64,000 nt of DNA from Pseudomonas viciae (GTDB lineage: Bacteria; Pseudomonadota; Gammaproteobacteria; Pseudomonadales; Pseudomonadaceae): NCBI RefSeq assembly GCF_004786035.1, contig NZ_CP035088.1, forward strand, positions 1,772,001 to 1,836,000, given 5' to 3'. The position numbers and the translations under genes were made by a program. Shown piece after piece: positions 35,313-43,454 of the stretch (positions within the stretch are counted from its first letter, which is position 1; every line of letters starts with the position of its first letter). Below the pieces are notes generated by a model. It made no database searches and had not been told where the DNA came from. It saw only the letters and a list, made by a program, of their open reading frames with translations.

Positions 35313-35834
35313 ATGACCCGTCTTCGTGCCATCTGTACCGCAGTTGCTCTGGTGTGTGCCAGCGGCCCTGTTTTCGCCGATACCGCCAGCCACAACGCCA
35401 GTGCCGAAGCGTTCCTGACCCTGGCCCACGCTGACAAGCTGGGTACCCCGGTGTACATGCAAGTGCAGCAGATGTTCGCCCAGCGCTTTGAACAGACCAA
35501 GGCCCCGGAGTCGAAAAAAGCCACCCTGGAAACCTACCAGGCCAAGGCCAATGCCGCGCTGGACCAGGCCATCGGCTGGAACAAGCTCAAGCCGGACATG
35601 GTCAAGCTCTATACCAGCAACTTCAGCGAGTCTGAGCTCAAGGACCTGGTGGCCTTCTACCAGTCGCCACTGGGCAAGAAAGTCCTGGAGAAAATGCCGC
35701 AGCTGACCCAGCAATCGGCCCAGCTGACCCAGGCCAAGCTTGAAAGCGCGGTACCGGTGGTCAACAAGCTGCTGGCCGACATGACGGCCGAGCTTGAGCC
35801 AAAAGCCGCGGCCCCTGCCAAGAAAAAGCCGTAA
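35313..35834 (+). CDS. Periplasmic DUF2059 domain protein
   Basis: The 173-residue protein has a signal peptide (MTRLRAICTAVALVCASGPV, cleavage after VFA). A helical DUF2059 domain follows (about 85-150; YTSNFSESELKDLVAFYQSP, GKKVLEKMPQLTQQSAQL), and the tail is Ala/Lys/Pro-rich. The function is unknown. ATG 35313 has AAAGGAAACTCG upstream; ATG 35298 would add five residues before the signal. It is 12 nt before the bolA-like gene and likely cotranscribed. Confidence 0.87.
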   Translation: MTRLRAICTAVALVCASGPVFADTASHNASAEAFLTLAHADKLGTPVYMQVQQMFAQRFEQTKAPESKKATLETYQAKANAALDQAIGWNKLKPDMVKLYTSNFSESELKDLVAFYQSPLGKKVLEKMPQLTQQSAQLTQAKLESAVPVVNKLLADMTAELEPKAAAPAKKKP

Positions 35835-35846
35835 GCGGAGCCAGGT

Positions 35847-36146
35847 ATGAGCATGCAACAACGTATCGAATCGACCCTCGGGCTCTTGCAACCCGAGCAC
35901 CTGCAAGTGCTGGATGAAAGCCACATGCACAGCCGTGGGCTGCAGACCCACTTCAAGGCCGTGGTGGTCAGCCAGCAGTTCGAGGGGCTCAATCGCGTCA
36001 AGCGTCACCAGAAGGTCTACGGCACGCTGGGCGAGCTGATGGGCGAATTCCATGCGTTGGCGCTGCACACCTACACCCCCGAAGAATGGGCACAGATCGA
36101 CGCAGCCCCGGCTTCGCCGACCTGTGCCGGTGGCAGCAAGCACTGA
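35847..36146 (+). CDS. bolA: BolA family protein
   Basis: The 99-residue BolA-fold protein has LDESHMHSRGLQTHFKAVVVSQQF (the HF strand and metal/Fe-S ligand His), LNRVKRHQKVYGTLGELM and VHALALHT-type FHALALHTYTPEEW. BolA proteins pair with monothiol glutaredoxins in Fe-S handling and influence morphology and biofilm. GGAGCCAGGT precedes the ATG. A C-terminal extension (APASPTCAGGSKH) adds a Cys. Confidence 0.9.
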   Translation: MSMQQRIESTLGLLQPEHLQVLDESHMHSRGLQTHFKAVVVSQQFEGLNRVKRHQKVYGTLGELMGEFHALALHTYTPEEWAQIDAAPASPTCAGGSKH

Positions 36147-36180
36147 TTTGAGATGAGCGCTGTTTGTGGCAAGGACGCTT

Positions 36181-36284
36181 TTGTAGCGAGGGAGCTTGCT
36201 CCCGCTGGACCGCGAAGCGGTCCCCCTGGTACTGATCCAGACGCCGGCTTCGCCGCCGAGCGGGAGCAAGCTCCCTCGCCACAG
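36181..36284. repeat. REP doublet, family A
   Basis: The left arm GTAGCGAGGGAGCTTGCTCC and right arm CGGGAGCAAGCTCCCTCGCC are separated by 50 nt that hold two small hairpins (GACCGCGAAGCGGTC and GGCTTCGCCG). Confidence 0.85.
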
Positions 36285-36329
36285 TTGATCCGGCCACGGA
36301 GCGTGCTGCTCCTAAAGCCACAGTGTATT

Positions 36330-36338
36330 TGCTAGAAT
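36330..36338 (+). promoter_or_regulatory. Putative extended -10 promoter for trhO
   Basis: TGCTAGAAT at 36330-36338 is an extended -10 element. No clear -35 is seen. Transcription would begin near 36345, inside the left arm of the hairpin at 36343-36366. Confidence 0.4.
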
Positions 36339-36342
36339 CCGC

Positions 36343-36372
36343 AACGCGCCGCTCACCCGGCGCGTTTTTTTT
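36343..36372 (+). terminator. Terminator-like hairpin upstream of trhO
   Basis: A 9-bp perfect stem AACGCGCCG / CGGCGCGTT with a 6-nt loop ends in eight T. It is 196 nt after the BolA-family gene and 47 nt before trhO, so it may end the DUF2059-bolA transcript, or act on the trhO transcript itself. Confidence 0.75.
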
Positions 36373-36419
36373 CGCATCCGGTTCACCCTTTACGAGGGTA
36401 GCCACCTGGAGAAATACCC

Positions 36420-37361
36420 ATGACACAACCCATTGTCGTGGCGGCACTGTATAAGTTCGTCACCCTTGAAGATTACGTCGAGCTGCGTGAGCCCTTGCTC
36501 AAGGCCATGCTCGACAACGGCATCAAAGGCACGCTGCTGATCGCCGAAGAAGGCATCAACGGCACGGTCTCCGGCACCCGTGAAGGCATCGACGGTTTGC
36601 TGGCCTGGCTCAAGAACGATCCGCGCATGATCGACATCGACCACAAAGAGTCGTACTGCGATGACCAGCCGTTCTACCGCACCAAGGTCAAGCTCAAGAA
36701 AGAAATCGTCACCCTGGGCGTCGAAGGCGTGGACCCGAACAAGCAGGTCGGCACCTATGTCGAGCCGCAGGACTGGAACGCCCTGATCAGCGATCCGGAA
36801 GTGCTGTTGATCGACACCCGCAACGATTACGAAGTGTCCATCGGCACCTTTGAAGGCGCGATCGACCCCAAGACCACCAGTTTTCGCGAGTTCCCTGAGT
36901 ACATCAAGGCCAACTTCGACCCGGCCAGGCACAAGAAAGTCGCGATGTTCTGCACCGGCGGCATTCGCTGTGAAAAAGCGTCCAGCTACATGCTCGGCCA
37001 GGGTTTCGACGAGGTCTATCACCTCAAGGGCGGCATCCTGAAATACCTCGAAGAGGTGCCTCAGGAAGAAACCAAATGGCGCGGCGACTGCTTTGTGTTC
37101 GATAACCGTGTGACTGTTCGCCACGACCTCAGCGAAGGCGACTACGATCAATGCCACGCCTGTCGTACTCCGGTCAGCGTCGAAGACCGCGCCTCGGAGC
37201 ACTATGTGCCGGGCATCAGTTGCCCCCATTGCTGGGATAAGCTGAGCGAGAAGACCCGCCGCAGTGCCATTGACAGGCAAAAGCAGATCGAACTGGCCAA
37301 GGCCCGCAACATGCCGCACCCGATCGGTTACAACTACAAGCAGTCATCTTCCGAGGCTTGA
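36420..37361 (+). CDS. trhO: tRNA uridine-34 5-hydroxylase TrhO (rhodanese family)
   Basis: The 313-residue YceA-type protein has an N-terminal ferredoxin-like domain ([26 protein letters not shown]), a rhodanese domain (about 115-220) with catalytic Cys178 in [12 protein letters not shown], and a C-terminal cysteine-rich zinc-like segment (CHACRTP.., CPHCWDKL). TrhO makes 5-hydroxyuridine at tRNA position 34 with oxygen. ACCTGGAGAAATACCC is the ribosome site. The stop is 3 nt before the DsbA-like gene. Confidence 0.93.
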   Translation: MTQPIVVAALYKFVTLEDYVELREPLLKAMLDNGIKGTLLIAEEGINGTVSGTREGIDGLLAWLKNDPRMIDIDHKESYCDDQPFYRTKVKLKKEIVTLGVEGVDPNKQVGTYVEPQDWNALISDPEVLLIDTRNDYEVSIGTFEGAIDPKTTSFREFPEYIKANFDPARHKKVAMFCTGGIRCEKASSYMLGQGFDEVYHLKGGILKYLEEVPQEETKWRGDCFVFDNRVTVRHDLSEGDYDQCHACRTPVSVEDRASEHYVPGISCPHCWDKLSEKTRRSAIDRQKQIELAKARNMPHPIGYNYKQSSSEA

Positions 37362-37364
37362 ACC

Positions 37365-38000
37365 ATGGCGCCACGCCTGCTCTATGTGATGGACCCGATG
37401 TGTTCCTGGTGCTGGGGCTTTGCGCCGGTGGCCGAGGCGCTGGTCGGGCAGGCGCAGGCCGCCGGGGTGGAGTTGCACCTGGTGGTGGGCGGTTTGCGCA
37501 CCGGCAGTGGTTCGGCCCTGGAGCCGACCACTCGGCGCTACATTCTGGAACACTGGCAGGCCGTCACCCAGGCCACCGGCCAGCCGTTCAAGCTGGAAGG
37601 GGCGTTGCCGGACGGTTTTGTCTACGACACCGAACCGGCCTGCCGGGCGGTGGTGACGGCCCGCAGCCTGGCGCCGGACCTGGCCTGGAACCTGGTAAAG
37701 CTGATCCAGCAGGCTTTTTATGTGCAAGGCCGCGACGTGACTCACGCCAGCATTCTGGTGGAGTTGGCCGAACAGGCCGGGCTGCCACGCATCGAGTTCG
37801 CCGCGGCATTCGACCGCGCCGATCAGCATGCTGCCACCGCCGCGGATTTCACCTGGGTGCAGGACTTGGGTATCGCCGGGTTTCCCACACTGTTGGCCGA
37901 ACGTGACGGCCAACTGGCCTTGCTCACCAACGGCTACCAACCCCTGAGCCAATTGTCTCCCTTGCTGGGTCGCTGGCTGGAGCGCGCGGCCTGTGCCTGA
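37365..38000 (+). CDS. DsbA-family thioredoxin-like protein, cytoplasmic
   Basis: The 211-residue protein has a CSWC active site at Cys13-Cys16 (MDPMCSWCWGFAP), a helical insertion typical of DsbA/FrnE, and the cis-Pro loop GIAGFPTL near 165. There is no signal peptide, so it acts in the cytoplasm, unlike DsbA. The redox partner is unknown. It lies 3 nt after trhO and overlaps the ABC exporter by 8 nt, forming a tight three-gene unit. Confidence 0.88.
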   Translation: MAPRLLYVMDPMCSWCWGFAPVAEALVGQAQAAGVELHLVVGGLRTGSGSALEPTTRRYILEHWQAVTQATGQPFKLEGALPDGFVYDTEPACRAVVTARSLAPDLAWNLVKLIQQAFYVQGRDVTHASILVELAEQAGLPRIEFAAAFDRADQHAATAADFTWVQDLGIAGFPTLLAERDGQLALLTNGYQPLSQLSPLLGRWLERAACA

Positions 38001-39819
38001 GCTGTCGGATGATGCACCGGCGACGCGACACATCGATCGGCTGAGCTGGGCAGAAATCCGCAGGCTGGCCCTCAAGCACAAAAAAGCCCTGTGGATCGCC
38101 AACGGCGTCGCCGTGCTGGCGACGCTGTGTAGCGTACCCATCCCCTTGCTGTTGCCGCTGCTGGTGGACGAAGTGTTGCTGGGCCACGGCGACGCGGCCT
38201 TGAAGGTCATGAACCAGGCGCTGCCCACGGCTTGGCAGAGCGCTGCCGGCTATATCGGGCTGATGCTGCTGGTGACCCTGGTCCTGCGCTGTGGCGCATT
38301 GCTGTTCAACGTATTGCAGGCGCGACTGTTCGCCAGGTTGGCCAAGGACATCGTCTATCGCATTCGCATCCGCCTGATCGAACGTCTCAAGCGCATTTCC
38401 CTGGGCGAATACGAAAGCCTGGGCAGTGGCACCGTGGCTGCTCACCTGGTCACCGACCTGGACACCCTCGACAAATTCGTCGGTGAAACCCTCAGCCGCT
38501 TCCTGGTGGCGATGCTGACCCTGGTGGGTACCGCCGGCATTTTGCTGTGGATGCACTGGGAGCTGGCGCTGCTGATCCTGTTGTTCAACCCGCTGGTGAT
38601 CTACGCCACGGTGCAGTTGGGCAAACGGGTCAAGCACCTCAAGAAGCTGGAGAACGACAGTACCTCGCGGTTTACCCAGGCCCTGACTGAAACCCTGGAC
38701 GCTATCCAGGAAGTACGTGCCGGTAACCGGCAGGGCTTTTTCCTTGGGCGTTTGGGCGCGCGTGCCAAGGAGGTGCGCGACTACGCCGTGAGTTCACAGT
38801 GGAAAACCGATGCCTCTAACCGGGCCAGTGGTTTGTTGTTCCAGTTCGGTATCGATATTTTCCGTGCTGCGGCGATGCTCACCGTGCTGTTTTCCGACCT
38901 GTCCATTGGCCAGATGCTGGCGGTGTTCAGTTACCTGTGGTTCATGATCGGTCCGGTGGAGCAACTGCTCAATCTGCAATACGCCTTTTATGCCGCCGGT
39001 GGCGCGCTGTCGCGGATCAACGAATTGCTGGCCCGTGCCGACGAGCCGCAATACGCCGGCGGCGTCGACCCGTTCAAGGGGCGCGACACCGTGGGTATCG
39101 ACATCCAGGGATTGAGCTTTGGTTATGGCGAGGAGCTGGTACTCAATCAGTTGAACCTGTCCATTCTGCCTGGCGAAAAGGTCGCCATCGTCGGAGCCAG
39201 CGGCGGTGGCAAGAGCACCCTGGTGCAGCTGTTATTGGGGCTCTACACGCCGCAGTCGGGCAGTATCCGTTTCGGCGGCGCCACGCAGCAGGAGATCGGC
39301 CTGGAGACCATTCGGGAAAACGTCGCGGTGGTGCTGCAACACCCGGCGTTGTTCAATGACACGGTGCGCGCCAACCTTTCCATGGGTCGTGAGTGCAGCG
39401 ACGAGGCCTGTTGGCAAGCATTGGAAATTGCCCAGCTCGATGTCACCGTGCGGGCGTTGCCCCAGGGGTTGGAGAGCATTGTCGGGCGCTCCGGCGTGCG
39501 GCTCTCGGGCGGACAGCGTCAGCGGCTGGCCATCGCCCGCATGGTATTGGCCGACCCCCGGGTGGTGATTCTCGACGAAGCCACTTCGGCGCTGGATGCC
39601 GCCACTGAATACAACCTCCACCAGGCCCTGGCGCGGTTCCTGAGCGCACGCACCACGCTGATCATCGCCCACCGGTTGTCGGCCGTGAAACAAGCCGATC
39701 GGGTACTGGTATTTGACGGTGGTCAAATCGCAGAGGACGGTGATCATTTGCAGCTGATTGCCGAGGGTGGCTTGTACGCTCGACTTTATGGGCACTTGCA
39801 ACAGATACAGCAGCCTTGA
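37993..39819 (+). CDS. ABC-type exporter, fused permease and ATPase
   Basis: The 608-residue half-transporter has an N-terminal six-helix membrane domain (about 35-330) and a C-terminal ATPase with Walker A GASGGGKST (about 401-409), signature LSGGQRQRLA (about 502) and Walker B VVILDEATSALD. The Q-loop reads VVLQHPALFND and the H-loop IIAHRLS. The architecture is MsbA-like and the substrate is unknown. The start is GTG 37993, overlapping the DsbA-like gene. A hairpin follows the stop. Confidence 0.9.
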   Translation: MPELSDDAPATRHIDRLSWAEIRRLALKHKKALWIANGVAVLATLCSVPIPLLLPLLVDEVLLGHGDAALKVMNQALPTAWQSAAGYIGLMLLVTLVLRCGALLFNVLQARLFARLAKDIVYRIRIRLIERLKRISLGEYESLGSGTVAAHLVTDLDTLDKFVGETLSRFLVAMLTLVGTAGILLWMHWELALLILLFNPLVIYATVQLGKRVKHLKKLENDSTSRFTQALTETLDAIQEVRAGNRQGFFLGRLGARAKEVRDYAVSSQWKTDASNRASGLLFQFGIDIFRAAAMLTVLFSDLSIGQMLAVFSYLWFMIGPVEQLLNLQYAFYAAGGALSRINELLARADEPQYAGGVDPFKGRDTVGIDIQGLSFGYGEELVLNQLNLSILPGEKVAIVGASGGGKSTLVQLLLGLYTPQSGSIRFGGATQQEIGLETIRENVAVVLQHPALFNDTVRANLSMGRECSDEACWQALEIAQLDVTVRALPQGLESIVGRSGVRLSGGQRQRLAIARMVLADPRVVILDEATSALDAATEYNLHQALARFLSARTTLIIAHRLSAVKQADRVLVFDGGQIAEDGDHLQLIAEGGLYARLYGHLQQIQQP

Positions 39820-39859
39820 GTTTCCTAAGCTTTTCTGTGCTTAGTATCTGAAAAAACTC
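39818..39859 (+). terminator. Two-step hairpin after the ABC exporter
   Basis: GAGTTT/AAACTC forms an outer stem around CTAAGC/GCTTAG. It begins within the exporter stop codon. There is no T run, so it is a weak terminator candidate or RNA-stability structure. Confidence 0.35.
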
Positions 39860-40010
39860 AGGGAAACGTCCCGACTTCCTGCGAATTTCCAGCCAAAGCC
39901 TGTCGATCCTTCATCCGGTCATTCGAAGGGTCGAAAACTAGCCTAGGCTGTGGAGTCAGGAGCGGTACTCTCGCGGATGTTCATCCGGCAGCGCCTGTGC
40001 AAGGGACCTC

Positions 40011-42470
40011 ATGAAGCAAAAGCAGACTCTCGCATCACCACGGCTGCTGGGCATCGTCTGGCCCTTTATTGCCGTTGTGTTATTTCAAGCCTTGCTTGGA
40101 GGCGTCAGCCTTTACGTATTATCTGCGGTTCGCGGCTATGTGGCGGGGGAAAGTCTCTGGTCCAAGGGCCAGAAGGACGCCATTTATTACCTCAATCTCT
40201 ATGCTGACAGCCGTGATGGGGCGATTTTCCACAAGTACCAGCGCGCCATCGCCGTACCCGAGGGCGGCCATGAGCTGCGGGTGGCGCTGGATCGCGAGCC
40301 GCCGGATCTGGAAGCGGCAAGGGTTGGCATCCTCAAGGGCGGCAATCACCCGGACGACGTTTCCAGCCTGATCTGGCTCTATCTGAATTTTCGTCACTTC
40401 AGTTACTTGGAAGAGGCCATCGATCTATGGACGGTGGGGGACGGTTATCTGATCGAACTGGATAACGTTGCCCGACAGATGCACAGCAGCATCACCGCGG
40501 GCGAGGCTTCGGAGGCCGATATCCGCGGCTGGAAAGCAAAGATTTTAGCGATCAACGATTCCGTTACCCCGGCCGCCAAGGCGTTCAGCGATGCGCTCGG
40601 CGAGGGCTCGCGTTTTATCTTGCGCCTGTTGCTGGTGACCAACTTCGCCACGGCGCTGGGGTTGATCGTCCTGGCGTTATTGCGTACCCATAAATTGCTG
40701 GCCCAGCGGCAGGTTTTTGCCAATGCGCTGCAACTGGAGAAGGAACGGGCGCAGATCACCCTGCAATCCATTGGTGATGGGGTGATCACCACCGACGTTG
40801 AAGGCGCCATTGCCTACATGAACCCCGCCGCCGAGGCGATGACCCACTGGAAAGCCGAACACGCGACGGGATTGCCCCTGGCCGCGCTGTTCAATCTGCT
40901 CGACGACAATGCCCAGACCGAGGGCCCGACCCTGATCGAGCACATTCTCAGTGGTCGGCTCAGTGGCGCCAGCGAACATTCCAAACTGATCCAGCGCCTG
41001 GATGGCAGCACGGTGTCGGTCACCCTGGTGGGGGCGCCGATCCGGCATGCAGGCAAAGTCAGTGGCGCCGTACTGGTGTTGCACGACATGACCCAGGAGC
41101 GCCAATACATCGCTAACCTGTCGTGGCAGGCGACCCATGACGCCCTGACGGGCCTGGCCAACCGTCGGGAGTTCGAATATCGCCTCGAGCAGGCTTTGCA
41201 CAACCTTACTCGTCAGGTCGGGCGCCATGCCTTGATGTTTCTTGACCTGGACCAGTTCAAGTTGGTTAACGACACCTGCGGCCACGCGGCGGGTGACGAG
41301 TTGTTGCGGCATATCTGCGCCCTGTTGCAATCGGGCCTGCGGGAACATGACACCCTGGCCCGGCTGGGGGGCGATGAGTTCGGTATTTTGCTGGAGAATT
41401 GTTCGCCCGACGCGGCGGAGAAAATCGCCGAAGGGCTGCGCCAGACTGTGCAGAACCTGCATTTTGTCTGGAAGGGCCGGCCATTCGTGACCACGGTGAG
41501 CATTGGTCTGGTGCACATCGCCCAGAGTCCGACGACCCTGGAGGCGTCCCTGCGCGCCGCCGATATGGCCTGCTACATGGCCAAGGAGAAGGGCCGTAAC
41601 CGGGTCCAGGTCTATCACGCTGACGACTCGGAGCTGTCCCTGCGTTTTGGCGAGATGGCCTGGGTTCAGCGCTTGCATATGGCCCTGGAGGAAAACCGTT
41701 TCTGTCTCTACGCCCAGGAAATCGCCGCGCTGGGCCCAGGCGATCATGGCGGTGGGCATATTGAAATCCTGTTGCGCCTGCATGACGAGGCCGGGCGGAT
41801 GATCCTGCCGGACAGTTTTATTCCTGCGGCAGAACGCTATGGCCTGATGACGTCCCTGGATCGTTGGGTGGTGGAAAATGTCTTCAAGATCATCCGTCAG
41901 TGCCTGAATGAATCGCGACAGGCGCCCATGGCCATGTGTGCGATAAATCTGTCAGGTACTACTATCGGAGATCAGGCGTTTCTCGACTTTCTGCGTAAAC
42001 AGTTCGCGGCCTACTCGATCCCACCAGAAATGATTTGTTTTGAAATTACCGAAACCAGCGCCATTTCCAATTTGGGTAGCGCGATCCGCTTTATCAATGA
42101 ACTCAAGAGCTTGGGTTGTTATTTCTCGTTGGATGACTTTTGCGCCGGAATGTCTTCATTCGCTTACCTGAAACATTTACCTGTAGACTTCCTGAAGATC
42201 GATGGGAGTTTCGTAAAGGATATGCTGGACGACCCGATTAACCGTGCAATGGTCGAAGTGATCAATCACATCGGCCACGTCATGGGTAAGCGCACAATTG
42301 CCGAGTTTGTTGAGACCGCCCAGATCGAGCAGGCATTGCTGGAGATTGGTGTGGATTACGCTCAAGGGTATGTGATTGAACGCCCGCAATTGTTTACCTG
42401 TGACACGTTGCAATGTAGGCCGGCCCGACCTCAGCCGTTGTTGTTCAAGGCCCCCGGCACGTTCCGCTGA
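40011..42470 (+). CDS. rbdA: RbdA-like PAS-GGDEF-EAL membrane protein (c-di-GMP turnover)
   Basis: The 819-residue protein has two membrane helices (about 14-38 and 204-225) around a helical periplasmic sensor, a PAS domain (about 245-360), GGDEF 453-457 with an inhibitory site RxxD at 444-447, and an EAL domain (about 550-800). The EAL motif reads EILLR (585-589). Catalytic residues look complete: Asn646, Glu678 (FEITE), Asp708-Asp709, Lys729 and Gln785. Length, domain order and neighbours match P. aeruginosa RbdA, a phosphodiesterase promoting biofilm dispersal. It is followed 45 nt later by undA. Confidence 0.85.
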   Translation: MKQKQTLASPRLLGIVWPFIAVVLFQALLGGVSLYVLSAVRGYVAGESLWSKGQKDAIYYLNLYADSRDGAIFHKYQRAIAVPEGGHELRVALDREPPDLEAARVGILKGGNHPDDVSSLIWLYLNFRHFSYLEEAIDLWTVGDGYLIELDNVARQMHSSITAGEASEADIRGWKAKILAINDSVTPAAKAFSDALGEGSRFILRLLLVTNFATALGLIVLALLRTHKLLAQRQVFANALQLEKERAQITLQSIGDGVITTDVEGAIAYMNPAAEAMTHWKAEHATGLPLAALFNLLDDNAQTEGPTLIEHILSGRLSGASEHSKLIQRLDGSTVSVTLVGAPIRHAGKVSGAVLVLHDMTQERQYIANLSWQATHDALTGLANRREFEYRLEQALHNLTRQVGRHALMFLDLDQFKLVNDTCGHAAGDELLRHICALLQSGLREHDTLARLGGDEFGILLENCSPDAAEKIAEGLRQTVQNLHFVWKGRPFVTTVSIGLVHIAQSPTTLEASLRAADMACYMAKEKGRNRVQVYHADDSELSLRFGEMAWVQRLHMALEENRFCLYAQEIAALGPGDHGGGHIEILLRLHDEAGRMILPDSFIPAAERYGLMTSLDRWVVENVFKIIRQCLNESRQAPMAMCAINLSGTTIGDQAFLDFLRKQFAAYSIPPEMICFEITETSAISNLGSAIRFINELKSLGCYFSLDDFCAGMSSFAYLKHLPVDFLKIDGSFVKDMLDDPINRAMVEVINHIGHVMGKRTIAEFVETAQIEQALLEIGVDYAQGYVIERPQLFTCDTLQCRPARPQPLLFKAPGTFR

Positions 42471-42515
42471 ACCTCTTGTTGATCCGGAAAAATCACAATC
42501 AAAAGGAGCCCGACA

Positions 42516-43319
42516 GTGATCGACACATTCAACCGAACAGGCCCGCTCATGGACGCCATTAGCTATCCGAAATGGGCACAGCAGCTCATTACCGATTGCA
42601 GCGAGAGCAAACGCCGGGTTGTCGAACACGAGCTGTATCAGCGCATGCGTGACAATAAGCTCAGCGCCAAGACCATGCGCCACTACCTCATTGGTGGTTG
42701 GCCGGTCGTTGAACAGTTCGCTTTATACATGGCACAAAACCTCACCAAGACTCGCTTTGCCCGCCATCCCGGCGAGGACATGGCGCGTCGCTGGCTGATG
42801 CGCAACATCCGTGTCGAACTCAACCATGCCGATTACTGGGTCAACTGGAGCGCCGCCCATGGCGTAACCCTGGAAGATCTGCAAGCGCAGCAGGTGCCGC
42901 CCGAGCTCCATGCGTTGAGCCATTGGTGTTGGCACACCAGCTCCTCGGATTCGCTGATCGTGGCGATCGCCGCGACCAACTATGCCATCGAGGGTGCGAC
43001 TGGAGAGTGGTCGGCGCTGGTGTGTTCCACCGGCGTCTACGCCTCGGCTTTCGCCGAGGAAGATCGCAAGCGCGCCATGAAATGGCTGAAGATGCATGCC
43101 CAGTACGACGACGCCCATCCTTGGGAAGCCCTGGAAATCATCTGCACCCTGGCAGGCATGAACCCAAGCAAAGCCCTGCAAATGGAGCTGCGCCAGGCCG
43201 TGTGCAAGAGCTACGACTACATGTACCTGTTCCTGGAGCGCTGCATGCAACTGGAACAGTCGGAGTCCGTGGGCAAATCTTCTTCCACCCGTGAGCGCCT
43301 GGCGCTGGCCGGGAGCTGA
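42516..43319 (+). CDS. undA: 1-Undecene synthase UndA (heme-oxygenase-like diiron oxidase)
   Basis: The 267-residue all-helical protein of the TenA/heme-oxygenase-like fold carries the complete diiron ligand pattern: Glu66 (VVEQF), Glu101 and His104 (ELNH), Glu159 (AIEGATGEW), His194, Asp198 and His201 (HAQYDDAHPWEA). UndA decarboxylates lauric acid with oxygen to the volatile alkene 1-undecene. I recognise the sequence as the Pseudomonas UndA type and not a thiaminase. The start is GTG 42516 with AAAAGGAGCC upstream; an ATG at 42549 would remove 11 residues. Confidence 0.9.
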   Translation: MIDTFNRTGPLMDAISYPKWAQQLITDCSESKRRVVEHELYQRMRDNKLSAKTMRHYLIGGWPVVEQFALYMAQNLTKTRFARHPGEDMARRWLMRNIRVELNHADYWVNWSAAHGVTLEDLQAQQVPPELHALSHWCWHTSSSDSLIVAIAATNYAIEGATGEWSALVCSTGVYASAFAEEDRKRAMKWLKMHAQYDDAHPWEALEIICTLAGMNPSKALQMELRQAVCKSYDYMYLFLERCMQLEQSESVGKSSSTRERLALAGS

Positions 43320-43348
43320 TTTAATCCGCTTCGAATAAGCAAACCCAG

Positions 43349-43438
43349 ATGGGAGCGAGTCAGCTCGCGAAGAGGCTAGCAGTCAACGGGAGAGGTTGAT
43401 TGGCAGGTCGTCATCGCGAGCAGGCTCGCTCCCACAGT
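43349..43438. repeat. REP doublet, family B, diverged
   Basis: Left arm ATGGGAGCGAGTCAGCTCGC and right arm GCGAGCAGGCTCGCTCCCAC. It sits between the undA stop and the convergent diguanylate cyclase. Confidence 0.8.
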
Positions 43439-43454
43439 GAGTTCGCGGTTGTTT

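Noticed and set aside
42516..43319. TenA thiaminase or transcriptional regulator
   Set aside because: The diiron ligands are complete and the sequence is of the UndA type; no DNA-binding domain exists.
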